A stretch of DNA of 64,000 bases, taken from assembly GCF_030063145.1 (NCBI RefSeq), contig NZ_JASISM010000006.1:248001-312000 (forward strand). Direction: 5' to 3'. Of this stretch, positions 43,971-52,995 are shown piece after piece (positions within the stretch are counted from its first letter, which is position 1; every line of letters starts with the position of its first letter). Source of the stretch: Cryobacterium sp. PH31-L1. GTDB taxonomy: Bacteria; Actinomycetota; Actinomycetes; Actinomycetales; Microbacteriaceae. Made by a program: the position numbers and the translations under genes. The notes beneath the pieces are model-generated. The model was not told the DNA's origin and did not search any database. It was given only the letters and a program-made list of their open reading frames with translations.

Positions 43971-44945
43971 ATGACGCTGAATCAGCTGAGGGCCTTTGCC
44001 CTGGTGGCCCGGCTCGGGTCGCTCCGCGCTGCCGCGGCCGCCCTGAACATCAGCGAACCGGCGGTCTCGTCGTCGCTCGCCGCGCTGCGCCTCGACCTCG
44101 GTGACGCCCTGTTCGTGCGAGCCGGCGCCGGCATCGCCCTGACCGCCGGTGGTCGGGCGCTCGCCGATCACGCCCAGGAGATCGTGGGCCTGGCCGACCA
44201 GGTGCGCTGGGAGGTGTCGCACGCCGAGGAATCCACCGCGAACCTGCGGGTCGTCGCCACGGCCGGGTTCGCCGAGCACGCGGCCGGTCGGCTGCTCGAC
44301 GCGTTCACCCGTCGGGTGCCCGGTCATTTTGGCGGCATCGACGTGGTGGTCGAGTCCGCCGACGATGTGGGGTCGCTGCTGCAGGACCACGCTTACGATG
44401 TGGCGCTCGGCGCTCGTCCTCCGCAGGGAAACCAGTTGGAAGTGGTGCCCTTTCTGCGCTACCAGCGGGTGCTGGTGGCCGCGCAGGAGCATCCGCTCAC
44501 CCGGCAGCCACCGTCGCTCACCGCACTGCTGGGAGAACTGTGGTTCAGCGGTCCGGCCGGGGTGGAGGAGTTCACCGCCGAGAGCAGCTGGCTGGCGGCA
44601 ACCTTTCTCGCCTCAGCGCTCGGCGTGCCAGAGATCGTGCCGCTCAGCAGCGAAACGGATGCCCTCGCCGCGGTTCGCGACGGCGAGGGCATCATGCTCG
44701 CGTTCATGCACATCGTGCGGGCCGAGGTTGCGGCCCGGTCGCTCGTGGTGGTACCTGTGCCGAACACGCCGATTGCCGGGTTGTGGTGTGCAAGCACCCT
44801 CGATCACGGTCGCGCGCCGGCCGCCGCGCGCACCCTGCAGCGGTTCGTGACGACCGCGGAGGCCACCGCTGCGATGCTCGCACCCGGCGGTTCCCGCGGG
44901 GTCGCGCGTCGCGGCAGCAAGGTGCACGTGGCCCTCTGGAGCTGA
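43965..44945 (+). CDS. LysR family regulator of the cox operon (inferred)
   Basis: A 326-residue LysR protein; the DNA-binding helix-turn-helix is in the first 60 residues (TLNQLRAFALVARLGSLRAAAAALNISEPAVSSSL, quoted in part as RAFALVARLGSLRAAAAALN), followed by an effector domain. GTG 43965 has AAAGG nine bases upstream. It diverges from coxM, so it is the likely regulator of CO oxidation; such LysR genes accompany cox clusters in several actinobacteria. Effector not known. Confidence 0.85.
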   Translation: MAMTLNQLRAFALVARLGSLRAAAAALNISEPAVSSSLAALRLDLGDALFVRAGAGIALTAGGRALADHAQEIVGLADQVRWEVSHAEESTANLRVVATAGFAEHAAGRLLDAFTRRVPGHFGGIDVVVESADDVGSLLQDHAYDVALGARPPQGNQLEVVPFLRYQRVLVAAQEHPLTRQPPSLTALLGELWFSGPAGVEEFTAESSWLAATFLASALGVPEIVPLSSETDALAAVRDGEGIMLAFMHIVRAEVAARSLVVVPVPNTPIAGLWCASTLDHGRAPAAARTLQRFVTTAEATAAMLAPGGSRGVARRGSKVHVALWS

Positions 44946-44955
44946 CTGGAACCGG

Positions 44956-46473
44956 TTAGGGGCGACGGCTCCAGGACTTCCAAAAATTCGATTCTGCTGC
45001 TGCTGCTTTCTGCTGTTCCAGGGCGTGCAGCCGGCCGTAGCTGAAGGTATTCTCGCCGCGCAGGTAGGCCTCGACTCCGCCGCGCTTGAGCAGGCGATCG
45101 CGGGCGATGACGCTGTCGTGCTGGTCGCCGAGAATGGTCTGGAGTTTCTGGGCGAAGCGGCTCACCCGGGCCGATCGCTTGGGGCTGAGCGGATGCGCCG
45201 TCTCGGCCGCGTAGCGCAGTCGTTTGGCGCGCTTGCGAGCGGCGTGCAGGGCGAGGTCTCGTTCCGCACCCGGTACGGTCTTGGCCGCCAGGCGCGCGGC
45301 TCGGCGCAATTTCTTCCACTCTCTGGTGACCAGGGCCGGTACAACGACCCGGGCATCCTGGTCGGCCGCGGCCGTGAGCGGCCGAGTGGCGACGAGGGCA
45401 TCAAGAGCGTCCAGCAGCCGAAAGTAGCGGTGGGTGTCGAGGGCGGTGATGAGCGTGAGTTGCGCGGAGTGGGCATCTGTTTCGGAACGGCTTTCGAGGC
45501 GTTCGCGAATGGGGCCGAGGAGCAGCGCGGGGGTTTCTCGGTCGAGCAGGCCGACCACGCGCCGCTGCAGTACTTCTTCGTCCCGGGAGCCGCCGAGCAC
45601 GGCGGCGAGCCAGCCGAGTTCGGTACGGAGATGCTGCACGACCGAGGGATCGACGAGCGAACGATAGGTGGCCAGCACCGAGCGCAGCCGGCGGGTGGCG
45701 ACGCGCATCGCGTGCACGGAACCGGCAGTGTTCTGACGAATCCGCGGGTCGTGCCGGCGAATGGCACCGATCTGCTCGGTCAGGCTGGCCAGCAGAACAT
45801 GGCCCGCCGGGCCGTTCGGGGTGGGACGGCGCGGTTTGGTGCTGCTCCCTGCCGGGAACCGGTCGCCGAGCGCGCGGGCAAGCTTCGAAACGTGCTGCGA
45901 CACGAGGATGCCGCCGCTCGCGAGCACCGACTGGCCCGCGTCGAGCAGGTCCTCCGGTCCGTCGACGAGTTCGATCTCCCATTCGCGCCAGGCGGCCGAG
46001 GCGGGTTCGTGGATGAGCCGTTGGGCCTCGACCCGGTCGTCGCAGAGCACGGCGAGGGTTTCGCCGCCAACGCCGATCAGGGCGTGCACGACGCGGGTGG
46101 TGCCGAGGTGCACGACGGGAACGAGCGGGGAATCGCGGGTGTAGACCCGCACGAGCTGGGCGAGCGACTCAGGGACGGCATCCGCTTCGCCGTGGACGTG
46201 TTTGCCGAGAGGAGCGTGGATTTCGCGTCGGCGTCCGGCATCGAGCGGCCGTTTGAGATGCCAGCCGGCGTCGTCGCCGCCGGTGCGGCGGCGTAGGGTA
46301 ATGTGCGCGCGGGCGAGGACGAGGGCACTCGTGTCGAAGTAGACGGCCTCGAGGTCGTGGGTGACGGGCTCGGCGATGGCCTGCACGCCGGGTAGATCGT
46401 TCAAGCGCGGCAGCAGGGCCAGCTCGTCGACGTCAAACTTGCGTTCTATCTCAATACCACCGGTAGCGTCCAC
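44956..46473 (-). CDS. CYTH and CHAD domain protein
   Basis: A 505-residue protein with an N-terminal CYTH domain (residues about 7-200), whose EIERKFDV signature binds triphosphates, and a C-terminal CHAD domain (about 215-490) rich in His and basic helices (VHAMRVATRRLRSVLATY, AARKRAKRLRYAAE). CHAD domains bind inorganic polyphosphate. The protein may regulate or hydrolyse triphosphates at polyphosphate granules; the exact reaction is unknown. GTG 46473 is the start used; no strong ribosome site is seen. Stop converges with the LysR gene, 10 nt away. Confidence 0.88.
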   Translation of the reverse strand: MDATGGIEIERKFDVDELALLPRLNDLPGVQAIAEPVTHDLEAVYFDTSALVLARAHITLRRRTGGDDAGWHLKRPLDAGRRREIHAPLGKHVHGEADAVPESLAQLVRVYTRDSPLVPVVHLGTTRVVHALIGVGGETLAVLCDDRVEAQRLIHEPASAAWREWEIELVDGPEDLLDAGQSVLASGGILVSQHVSKLARALGDRFPAGSSTKPRRPTPNGPAGHVLLASLTEQIGAIRRHDPRIRQNTAGSVHAMRVATRRLRSVLATYRSLVDPSVVQHLRTELGWLAAVLGGSRDEEVLQRRVVGLLDRETPALLLGPIRERLESRSETDAHSAQLTLITALDTHRYFRLLDALDALVATRPLTAAADQDARVVVPALVTREWKKLRRAARLAAKTVPGAERDLALHAARKRAKRLRYAAETAHPLSPKRSARVSRFAQKLQTILGDQHDSVIARDRLLKRGGVEAYLRGENTFSYGRLHALEQQKAAAAESNFWKSWSRRP

Positions 46474-46529
46474 GGTTCAAACCTAGCGCGGTCGCGCCAG
46501 GCTTGAACCGTGCGGCGGTGTCGGAAGCG

Positions 46530-47693
46530 TCAGACGCCCGCGAGCCACAGGTCGGGGCCGAAGATCTCGTAGTGGATGCGATCGGCCGGCACGCCGGATT
46601 CCAGCGCCTGGGCGCGCAGGCTGCGCATGAACGGGAGCGGACCACAAAGGTACACAGAGGCATCCTCCGGGATCGTCACGTTCGCCAGCGACATGAAGCC
46701 CTCGTGGTGGCCAACGCTCGGGATCTCCAGCCAGAGCTCGAGTTCGGCCGCCTCGAGCAGGGCGACGTCCTCGGTCATCTGGTCGCGCAGGGCCCAGCGC
46801 TCGAGGTTGCTCTCGGCGTGGAGCACTCGAACCGCGCGCTTTGAGCCGGTGTCCACCAGGGAACGCAGGATGGAAGCGCTGGGCGTACAGCCGATGCCGG
46901 CCGAGGCCAGGATCAGCGGGCCGGTGCCGTGGTCGAGGGTGATGTCGCCGCACGGAACGGAGAGAATGAGGGTGTCGCCGACCTGAACGTCGCGGTGCAG
47001 CACGGGGGAGACCTCGCCGTCAGCGTCGAGCTTGGTGGTGAAGACGCGAGTCGTGTTGGTGCCGGCTGAGAGGGAGTACTGACGCACCTGTCGGATCCCG
47101 TCGGGCATGACCGCGGTGACGCTGACGTACTGGCCCGGCAGTGCGGGCGTGACGGGGGTGTCGTCGGCGGGTTCGAGGGTGAACGTGATGGCGTCGGTTC
47201 CGGCCGCTTCCTTCTTCACGACGATCCACGGGGCGAGCGGCTTGTCGCTGGCGAGTCCGGAGTAGAGGCCCTTCTCCATCTTGATCAGGGCGTGGGCCAT
47301 CAGCCAGTAGACCTCGGTCCAGGCGGCGGCGATCTCGGCGGTGATCACGTCGCTGAGTTCCTCGGCGATGGCTTCGAACAGGTACTTGTAGACGATGTCG
47401 TACTGCTCGGGCTGAATATCGAGTGAGACGTGCTTGTGGGCGATGCGGGAGAGCATTGCCTCCGGCGTGGTGTCGGGGTTCTTCACCAGGTGGGTTGCGA
47501 AGACGGCGATGCTGCCGGCCAGCGCCTGCTGCTGCGAGCCGTTCTTTTGATTGGACCGGCTGAACAGCCCGTCGAACAATTTGGGGTGGGCGGTGAGCAT
47601 GCGGTGGTAGAAGTTTTTCGCGATCTGGGGCATCCGCTCGCCGACCAGCGGCAGGGTGGCTTCGATGAGGGGAGTGGACTGGGGCGAAAGCAT
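46530..47693 (-). CDS. hmp: Flavohaemoglobin (NO dioxygenase)
   Basis: Converts NO to nitrate with O2 and NAD(P)H. The 387-residue protein has a globin domain (1-140; distal Tyr29 in FYHRM, proximal His88 in AHKHVSL), an FAD domain with RQYSLSA, and an NAD domain with SAGIGCTPSASIL. Start ATG 47693 has AAGGAG five bases upstream. It lies downstream of an NsrR-like gene on the same strand, and a palindrome sits at 47775 in the gap, so NO induction is expected. Confidence 0.95.
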   Translation of the reverse strand: MLSPQSTPLIEATLPLVGERMPQIAKNFYHRMLTAHPKLFDGLFSRSNQKNGSQQQALAGSIAVFATHLVKNPDTTPEAMLSRIAHKHVSLDIQPEQYDIVYKYLFEAIAEELSDVITAEIAAAWTEVYWLMAHALIKMEKGLYSGLASDKPLAPWIVVKKEAAGTDAITFTLEPADDTPVTPALPGQYVSVTAVMPDGIRQVRQYSLSAGTNTTRVFTTKLDADGEVSPVLHRDVQVGDTLILSVPCGDITLDHGTGPLILASAGIGCTPSASILRSLVDTGSKRAVRVLHAESNLERWALRDQMTEDVALLEAAELELWLEIPSVGHHEGFMSLANVTIPEDASVYLCGPLPFMRSLRAQALESGVPADRIHYEIFGPDLWLAGV

Positions 47694-47774
47694 GAATACT
47701 CCTTCTGCGTGTCGGCACCCGTTTGTGGGGGCCTTCATCAAAAGTAGCATTTCATATACCAATTAAACGGATGC

Positions 47775-47793
47775 TTTCTACAAGTCGTAGAAA
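47775..47793. promoter_or_regulatory. Palindrome upstream of hmp, candidate NsrR operator
   Basis: TTTCTAC-AAGTC-GTAGAAA, a perfect 7-bp inverted repeat with 5-base spacer, in the 115-bp gap between nsrR and hmp. It is AT-rich against the background. It does not match the E. coli NsrR consensus, so the assignment is tentative. Confidence 0.5.
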
Positions 47794-47808
47794 TTAGGGA
47801 CTTTAGTC

Positions 47809-48252
47809 CTACCGCGCCAAACCCAGTTCGACCAGCATCGGGCCACCCGGTTTGCCGTGCGGGAGGCTGGCGATGACGAGGTCATCCAGTTCGCGGTAGA
47901 AGGCTTCCCGGGCGCGGCGCAGGGCGCCGCGGAGGCCGCATCCGCTGATCAGAGGGCAGGGGCCGCTTATGGAGTCGCAGGCTGCCAAGTCGGTGCGCGT
48001 GTCGAGTGTGCGCAGGAGCGCACCGACGGTGACCTCTCGGCCGAGCGCGCTGATGCGCACGCCGCCGTTCCGGCCGCGCTGTGCCTCGACCAGGCCGAGC
48101 TCGCGCAGTTTTAGCAGCGCTTTGCTGACGTGGTTGTAGGGCGTGCCGACCTCGGCGGCAACGACCCGCGAGGTGCAGGTGACGCTCTCCGGCGCCGCAC
48201 AGAGCAGCATGACAACCCGCAGGCAGACGTCGGAAAAAGCGTTGATCCTCAT
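47809..48252 (-). CDS. nsrR: Rrf2 family NO-sensing regulator (NsrR-like)
   Basis: A 147-residue Rrf2 regulator with a winged-helix domain (RVVAAEVGTPYNHVSKALLKL) and three cysteines Cys92, Cys99, Cys105 near the C-terminal helix for a [4Fe-4S] cluster. Asp8 is present, the same position as the fourth ligand described in Streptomyces NsrR. Placement ahead of hmp supports control of NO detoxification. ATG 48252 start, divergent from the TRIC gene. Confidence 0.9.
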   Translation of the reverse strand: MRINAFSDVCLRVVMLLCAAPESVTCTSRVVAAEVGTPYNHVSKALLKLRELGLVEAQRGRNGGVRISALGREVTVGALLRTLDTRTDLAACDSISGPCPLISGCGLRGALRRAREAFYRELDDLVIASLPHGKPGGPMLVELGLAR

Positions 48253-48298
48253 GTCTTAACTGTAGGTGCGCCAGTGGCCCGGGCGGATATGAGAGAGA

Positions 48299-49051
48299 AT
48301 GGGGCAAGTGAACACTGAGTCGGAGACGCTGTTTGAGGTAATCCGCTTCGTGGACCTGGCTGGCGTGCTCGCCAATGCCGTTCTCGGTGGTGTGGCTGCT
48401 CGCACCGCCCGTCTCGACATTGTCGGTTTTGTGGTGCTGGCGATCATGAGCGGGCTCGGCGGTGGAATGATCCGCGACACCCTGCTGCAGCAGGGAACGC
48501 CGGCGGCGCTGGTCGACCCGGCCTACCTGATCTGTGCCATTCTGGGCGGGGTCATCGCCTATTTCGTGACGTTCAACGGACGCTGGACTCGCCGCGTGCT
48601 GCTGCTGCTCGACGCGCTCGCCGTGGGCTGCTGGTCGGCAGTCGGCGCGCAGAAAGCGCTTGAGGCGGGCCTCGGCTGGCTACCGGCCATTCTGCTCGGC
48701 ATCATCACGGCGGTCGGTGGTGGCATGGTGCGGGACATCATGCTGCTTAAGGTGCCGACGATTTTCGGTGGTAACACGCTCTATGCCACGAGCGCCCTGC
48801 TGGCGAGTACAGAGATGGTCATCCTGAGCAAGCTCGGGTTTGTGGCGATCGGCACCGCCGTGGCCATCCTCAGCGGCGCGGGGCTGTCACTGCTCGCCAA
48901 GCGCTACGGCTGGATCCTGCCGACCGGCTACGCGCTGCGCATTCCGAAGCCCATTCTGCTGCTGAACCCCCGGGCCTGGCGGCAACGTCGGCTCGACGCG
49001 CGCAATGCCCGCAACGGCATCTTCCCCGACGATCCGGGTGCGTCGGTCTAA
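48299..49051 (+). CDS. TRIC cation channel family protein
   Basis: A 250-residue membrane protein of the UPF0126/TRIC family, which forms trimeric potassium-conducting channels. Two internal repeats of three helices are visible, each with a GGGMIRD/GGGMVRD motif (GLGGGMIRDTLLQ and AVGGGMVRDIMLL), plus a seventh helix. Start ATG 48299; a GTG at 48308 is also possible. Its stop overlaps the convergent hisN stop by 3 bases. Physiological role in bacteria is not settled. Confidence 0.9.
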   Translation: MGQVNTESETLFEVIRFVDLAGVLANAVLGGVAARTARLDIVGFVVLAIMSGLGGGMIRDTLLQQGTPAALVDPAYLICAILGGVIAYFVTFNGRWTRRVLLLLDALAVGCWSAVGAQKALEAGLGWLPAILLGIITAVGGGMVRDIMLLKVPTIFGGNTLYATSALLASTEMVILSKLGFVAIGTAVAILSGAGLSLLAKRYGWILPTGYALRIPKPILLLNPRAWRQRRLDARNARNGIFPDDPGASV

Positions 49052-49881
49052 CTCGGCGGTGCTGGGTTCAGCACCGCGAGCGTCGCCGCGTGCAGCAGGC
49101 CATTCGTAGCCAGGGCGCTGCCGTGCCACGGACCGGGCCGTCCGTCGACCGAGGTGAACGTGCCGCCGGCCTCCTGCACGATCGGGGCGAGGGCGGCCAT
49201 GTCGTAGGGCTGCAGGTCGAATTCCCCGGCCGCGTCCAGGTGGCCCTCGGCCAGCAGCATGTACGACCACATATCGCCGTAGGCACGGGTGCGCCAAACC
49301 TGGCGGGATAGCGTGACGAGCTCGTCGAGGTGCCCGGCCGCGTCCCACTGCTGCAGGCTGCCGTAGCTGATGGATGCTTCGGCGAGGGTTTCGATGCCGG
49401 AGACGTGCAGGCGAGTGGGGGCGGCATCCGCTTGGCCGGCGCTTGCTGGGAGCGTGTCGCTCGACCAGGCGCCGCTGCCGGCCGCGGCCCACCAGCGTTT
49501 ACCGAGGGCGGGGGCGCTGACCACGCCGAGAACGGGCACGCCGTCGATGGCGAGGGAGATGAGGGTGGCCCAGATCGGGATGCCGCGGAGGAACCCGGCG
49601 GTGCCGTCGATCGGGTCGATGATCCACTGGCGGGTGGTCGAACCGGCAGTGCCGAACTCCTCGCCGAGGATGCCGTCGTCGGGGCGCTCGGCGGCGATTA
49701 GGGCACGGATGGCGCGTTCGACGGCCTGGTCGGCATCCGTCACCGGGGTGCGGTCGGGTTTGGTCGTCACGACGAGGTCGAGCGCGGTGAAGCGCGCGCT
49801 AGAGATGGCGTCGGCGGCATCGGCCAGCGTCAAGGCCAGCTGGAGGTCGTCGGAGAGGGCGTAAATTCGCGGTTCGGTCAC
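49048..49881 (-). CDS. hisN: Histidinol-phosphatase, inositol monophosphatase family
   Basis: A 277-residue magnesium-dependent phosphatase; actinobacteria use this family for the histidinol-phosphate step of histidine synthesis. The metal-binding motifs GEEFG (about 75), IDPIDGTAGFLRG (about 90-102) and the C-terminal YDMAALAPIVQEAGG are clear. GTG start at 49881 has a GGAAGG directly adjacent, which is close. Another IMPase-type role cannot be excluded. It ends against the TRIC gene. Confidence 0.85.
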   Translation of the reverse strand: MTEPRIYALSDDLQLALTLADAADAISSARFTALDLVVTTKPDRTPVTDADQAVERAIRALIAAERPDDGILGEEFGTAGSTTRQWIIDPIDGTAGFLRGIPIWATLISLAIDGVPVLGVVSAPALGKRWWAAAGSGAWSSDTLPASAGQADAAPTRLHVSGIETLAEASISYGSLQQWDAAGHLDELVTLSRQVWRTRAYGDMWSYMLLAEGHLDAAGEFDLQPYDMAALAPIVQEAGGTFTSVDGRPGPWHGSALATNGLLHAATLAVLNPAPPS

Positions 49882-50006
49882 CCTTCCAAGGATAGTAATT
49901 TCGTGAGCGGATGCCGGTCACGGTCGCTTTCCCGCCTCGATTCGCATCGAGCCCTCTTGGGGTGTTAGGGTTACACGTTGCCGCGGGTCATTCCCGGCTT
50001 TCATAT

Positions 50007-50082
<76 letters not shown>

Positions 50083-50084
50083 CC

Positions 50085-50128
50085 AGCCCCGTTGTCACTG
50101 TCTTTTGCAGTGCGGCGGGGCTTTTTTT
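50085..50128 (+). terminator. Rho-independent terminator after tRNA-Lys
   Basis: AGCCCCG (50085) pairs with CGGGGCT (50116) around an inner CACTG/CAGTG stem, followed by seven T's. Confidence 0.85.
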
Positions 50129-50306
50129 GTGGCCTTCTCGAGCCTGCGCATCGGATCTGCTCTCGTGGCACGTGCGTGAGAAGGCGGCACTGGTTTGAAC
50201 ACGTGCCAACTTCTCCAATACGCGCCATGAAGAATGTCGGGCCACCGCACCTCGTTAGACTGGGCCGCACCGCACCTCCGACCCGCAGCGACGCGGAAAG
50301 GTCTCT

Positions 50307-51470
50307 ATGCCCCGCACGGATTCGATCGACGCACCCTCCGATGACAGCACGAGAGCGGCGTCGATGACGGGCGCATCCGTTTCTGATGACAAGGACGTGC
50401 TCCTGCAGCGTGACGGCCGTCTGGCCCGCATCATCTTGAACCGGCCGAAAGCGCTCAACGCTCTCACGCACGGCATGATCCGCACCATCGCCGCAGCCCT
50501 CACTGACTGGGCCGATGACCCCGCCGTGCAGACCGTGCTGCTCACCGGCAGCGGCGACCGCGCGCTCTGCGCCGGCGGCGACATCGTCTCGATTTATCGC
50601 GACGCACGAACCGACCCCGACGAGAACGCCCGATTCTGGGCGGACGAGTACACCCTGAACGCCCAGATCAAGCGCTACCCCAAACCGTTCGTCGCCCTGA
50701 TGGATCGCATCGTGCTCGGCGGGGGAGTCGGCCTGTCTGGTCACGCTTCGCACCGCGTCGTGACCGAACGTACCAAACTGGGCATGCCGGAAACCACCAT
50801 CGGCTTCGTGCCCGACGTCGGCGGAACCTACCTGTACTCGCGCACCCCCGGCGAACTCGGCACCCACCTCGCCCTCACCGCCGTAACCATGACCGGCGGC
50901 GACGCCATCGCCCTCGGCCTCGCCGACAGCTTCGTCGATTCGGCCGAACTCGATTCCCTGGTCGATGCCCTCACCCGGATGCCCGCTGCCGCCGCCATCG
51001 CGCAGTTCGCCTCCCCGGCGCCCCCGGCACCACTGCTCATCGAGCGCACCTGGATCGACGAGTGCTACGTCGGCAACGATGTGGCCACGATCATCGACCG
51101 CCTGCAGAAGTCATCGGTCACGGCAGCCGGGCAAGCCGCCGACGCGATCCTGGCCAAGTCACCGACCGCCGTCAGTGTCACCCTCGCATCCCTCCGCCGC
51201 GCCGGCGACCTCGCCACACTCGAAGAGGTGCTGGAACAGGAATACCGGGTATCGCTGCGCATGGTGGACGGCCCAGATGTGATCGAGGGTATTCGCGCTC
51301 AGGTCATTGACAAGGATCGCAACCCGGCGTGGCAGCCCCGTACGCTGGCCGACGTCTTCGACGCCGACGTGCAGGCCTATTTCGCGCCGCTGGGAGAGCG
51401 CGAACTGCGCTTGCCGCGCAGTCTCATAAACGAAACCAGACAGACCACCGAACGAGAGGCCACCGCGTGA
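50307..51470 (+). CDS. 3-hydroxyisobutyryl-CoA hydrolase family protein
   Basis: A 387-residue enoyl-CoA hydratase/isomerase superfamily protein of the HIBCH branch, longer than ordinary hydratases. Core motifs are [30 protein letters not shown] (oxyanion-hole Gly and Asp), [20 protein letters not shown], and a C-terminal helical extension ending near EATA. The family acts in valine catabolism (3-hydroxyisobutyryl-CoA to acid). Start ATG 50307 with GGAAAGG upstream. The next gene, a hydratase, overlaps by 4 nt. Confidence 0.88.
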   Translation: MPRTDSIDAPSDDSTRAASMTGASVSDDKDVLLQRDGRLARIILNRPKALNALTHGMIRTIAAALTDWADDPAVQTVLLTGSGDRALCAGGDIVSIYRDARTDPDENARFWADEYTLNAQIKRYPKPFVALMDRIVLGGGVGLSGHASHRVVTERTKLGMPETTIGFVPDVGGTYLYSRTPGELGTHLALTAVTMTGGDAIALGLADSFVDSAELDSLVDALTRMPAAAAIAQFASPAPPAPLLIERTWIDECYVGNDVATIIDRLQKSSVTAAGQAADAILAKSPTAVSVTLASLRRAGDLATLEEVLEQEYRVSLRMVDGPDVIEGIRAQVIDKDRNPAWQPRTLADVFDADVQAYFAPLGERELRLPRSLINETRQTTEREATA

Positions 51471-52285
51471 GCGACACCACCAAGACCAACACCAGCGAGA
51501 CCAACACCGCCGACAGCTACGAGAACATTCTGCTCGAGCGCCACGGCCGGGTCGGCGTGATCACCCTCAACCGCCCGAAGGCGCTCAACGCCCTCAACTT
51601 CGCCACCATGCAGGACGTCGTCGGTGCCGCGACCCGGCTCGACGCGGACCCCGAGATCGGCGCGATCATCATCACCGGCTCTGAGCGGGCCTTCGCGGCC
51701 GGCGCCGACATCAAGGAAATGTCGACCATGAGCTACATGGACATGTACCTGGGGGACTGGTTCGCCGGCTGGGACTGCCTCGCCGCCGTGCGCACCCCGG
51801 TCATCGCCGCGGTCTCCGGCCACGCCCTCGGTGGCGGCTGCGAACTCGCCCTGATCTGCGACTTCATCATCGCCTCCGACACCGCCACCTTCGGCCAGCC
51901 CGAGATCAAGCTCGGCGTCATTCCCGGCATGGGCGGATCCCAACGCCTCACCCGCGCCGTCGGCAAGGCCAAGGCGATGGAGATGATCCTCACGGGCCGC
52001 ACCATCGACGCCGTTGAAGCCGAACGCGCCGGCCTTGTCGCCCGCATAGTGCCGGCCGCCGAACTCCTCGCCGACGCCCTCGCCACAGCGACCGAGATCG
52101 CCGCGAAATCGGCGCCGATCGCCATGCTGGCCAAGGAGGTCGTGAACGCGGCCTACGAAACGATGTTGGGGGCGGGCGTCCACTTTGAACGTCGCCTGTT
52201 TCACTCCGTGTTCGCCACCGACGACCAGAGCGAGGGGATGGCCGCCTTCGTCGAAAAGCGCAAGCCGGTCTTCACCAACCGCTAG
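51467..52285 (+). CDS. Enoyl-CoA hydratase
   Basis: A 272-residue crotonase: [31 protein letters not shown], and two acidic residues in the catalytic region [18 protein letters not shown] and [10 protein letters not shown]. It hydrates enoyl-CoA esters in fatty acid or branched-chain amino acid breakdown. GTG 51467 overlaps the hydrolase stop by 4 nt (GTGA). The two genes share a common ancestor and form a small valine-catabolism type pair. Confidence 0.92.
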   Translation: MSDTTKTNTSETNTADSYENILLERHGRVGVITLNRPKALNALNFATMQDVVGAATRLDADPEIGAIIITGSERAFAAGADIKEMSTMSYMDMYLGDWFAGWDCLAAVRTPVIAAVSGHALGGGCELALICDFIIASDTATFGQPEIKLGVIPGMGGSQRLTRAVGKAKAMEMILTGRTIDAVEAERAGLVARIVPAAELLADALATATEIAAKSAPIAMLAKEVVNAAYETMLGAGVHFERRLFHSVFATDDQSEGMAAFVEKRKPVFTNR

Positions 52286-52995
52286 CGCCCGCGCCTCCAG
52301 CTGTACTCGTTCTCGGGGCGCCCCGGCGTGCCGTAGCGGGGTGCGCGCTGAACGAGGCCCGCGTCGGCGAGGTACTCGAGATAGCGGCGGGCGGTCACCC
52401 GTGACAACCCGAGCGGCTCCATCAGCTCGCTCGCCGACACCGGCGCGACCTGCGCCTGCAGGTAGGCGACCACCGGGGTCAGAGTCGAATCGGCCAGCCC
52501 CTTGGGCCTGGGGATATCGGTCGGCGCCCGCAGACTTGCGAAGGCATGGTCGACCGCTGACTGCGTCACAACGGATGCCTGCGCGTTCAGTTCCGCACGA
52601 AAGTCCCGGTAGCTGGACAGTTTCGTGGCAAAAGTGGAGTAGGTGAACGGCTTGATCAGGTACTGCACGACCCCGGCCGCGATCGCCCCGCGCACATTGT
52701 CCAGGTCGCGCACCGCGGTGATGGCAATGATGTCCGTGGCCAGGCCGGCCGCCCGAATACGCCGACTCACGTCGAGCCCGTGGCTGTCGGGCAGGTTCAT
52801 GTCCATGAGCACGAGGTCGATCGGAGTGCCGGCCGAGGCGGCCGCCGCGACCCGGCGAAACGCGTCCTGGCCGGTACCGGCCGTTCCGACGAGCTCGAAC
52901 CCGGCCAGCCGCCCGACATAGACGGCATGGGCCTCGGCCGCGAGCGGTTCGTCCTCGACGACGAGCACACGAATGGGCGGTACCGTCTCAGACAT
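52282..52995 (-). CDS. Response regulator, CitB/DcuR type
   Basis: A 237-residue response regulator: receiver domain with Glu14, Asp15 and phosphoacceptor Asp65 (DMNLPDSHG), then a C-terminal helix-turn-helix of the CitB class ([20 protein letters not shown]). ATG 52995 is the start; an in-frame upstream extension lies inside the kinase gene. Overlaps the kinase 3' end, so translation is coupled. Probably activates genes for C4-dicarboxylate or citrate uptake such as dctA. Confidence 0.9.
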   Translation of the reverse strand: MSETVPPIRVLVVEDEPLAAEAHAVYVGRLAGFELVGTAGTGQDAFRRVAAAASAGTPIDLVLMDMNLPDSHGLDVSRRIRAAGLATDIIAITAVRDLDNVRGAIAAGVVQYLIKPFTYSTFATKLSSYRDFRAELNAQASVVTQSAVDHAFASLRAPTDIPRPKGLADSTLTPVVAYLQAQVAPVSASELMEPLGLSRVTARRYLEYLADAGLVQRAPRYGTPGRPENEYSWRRGR

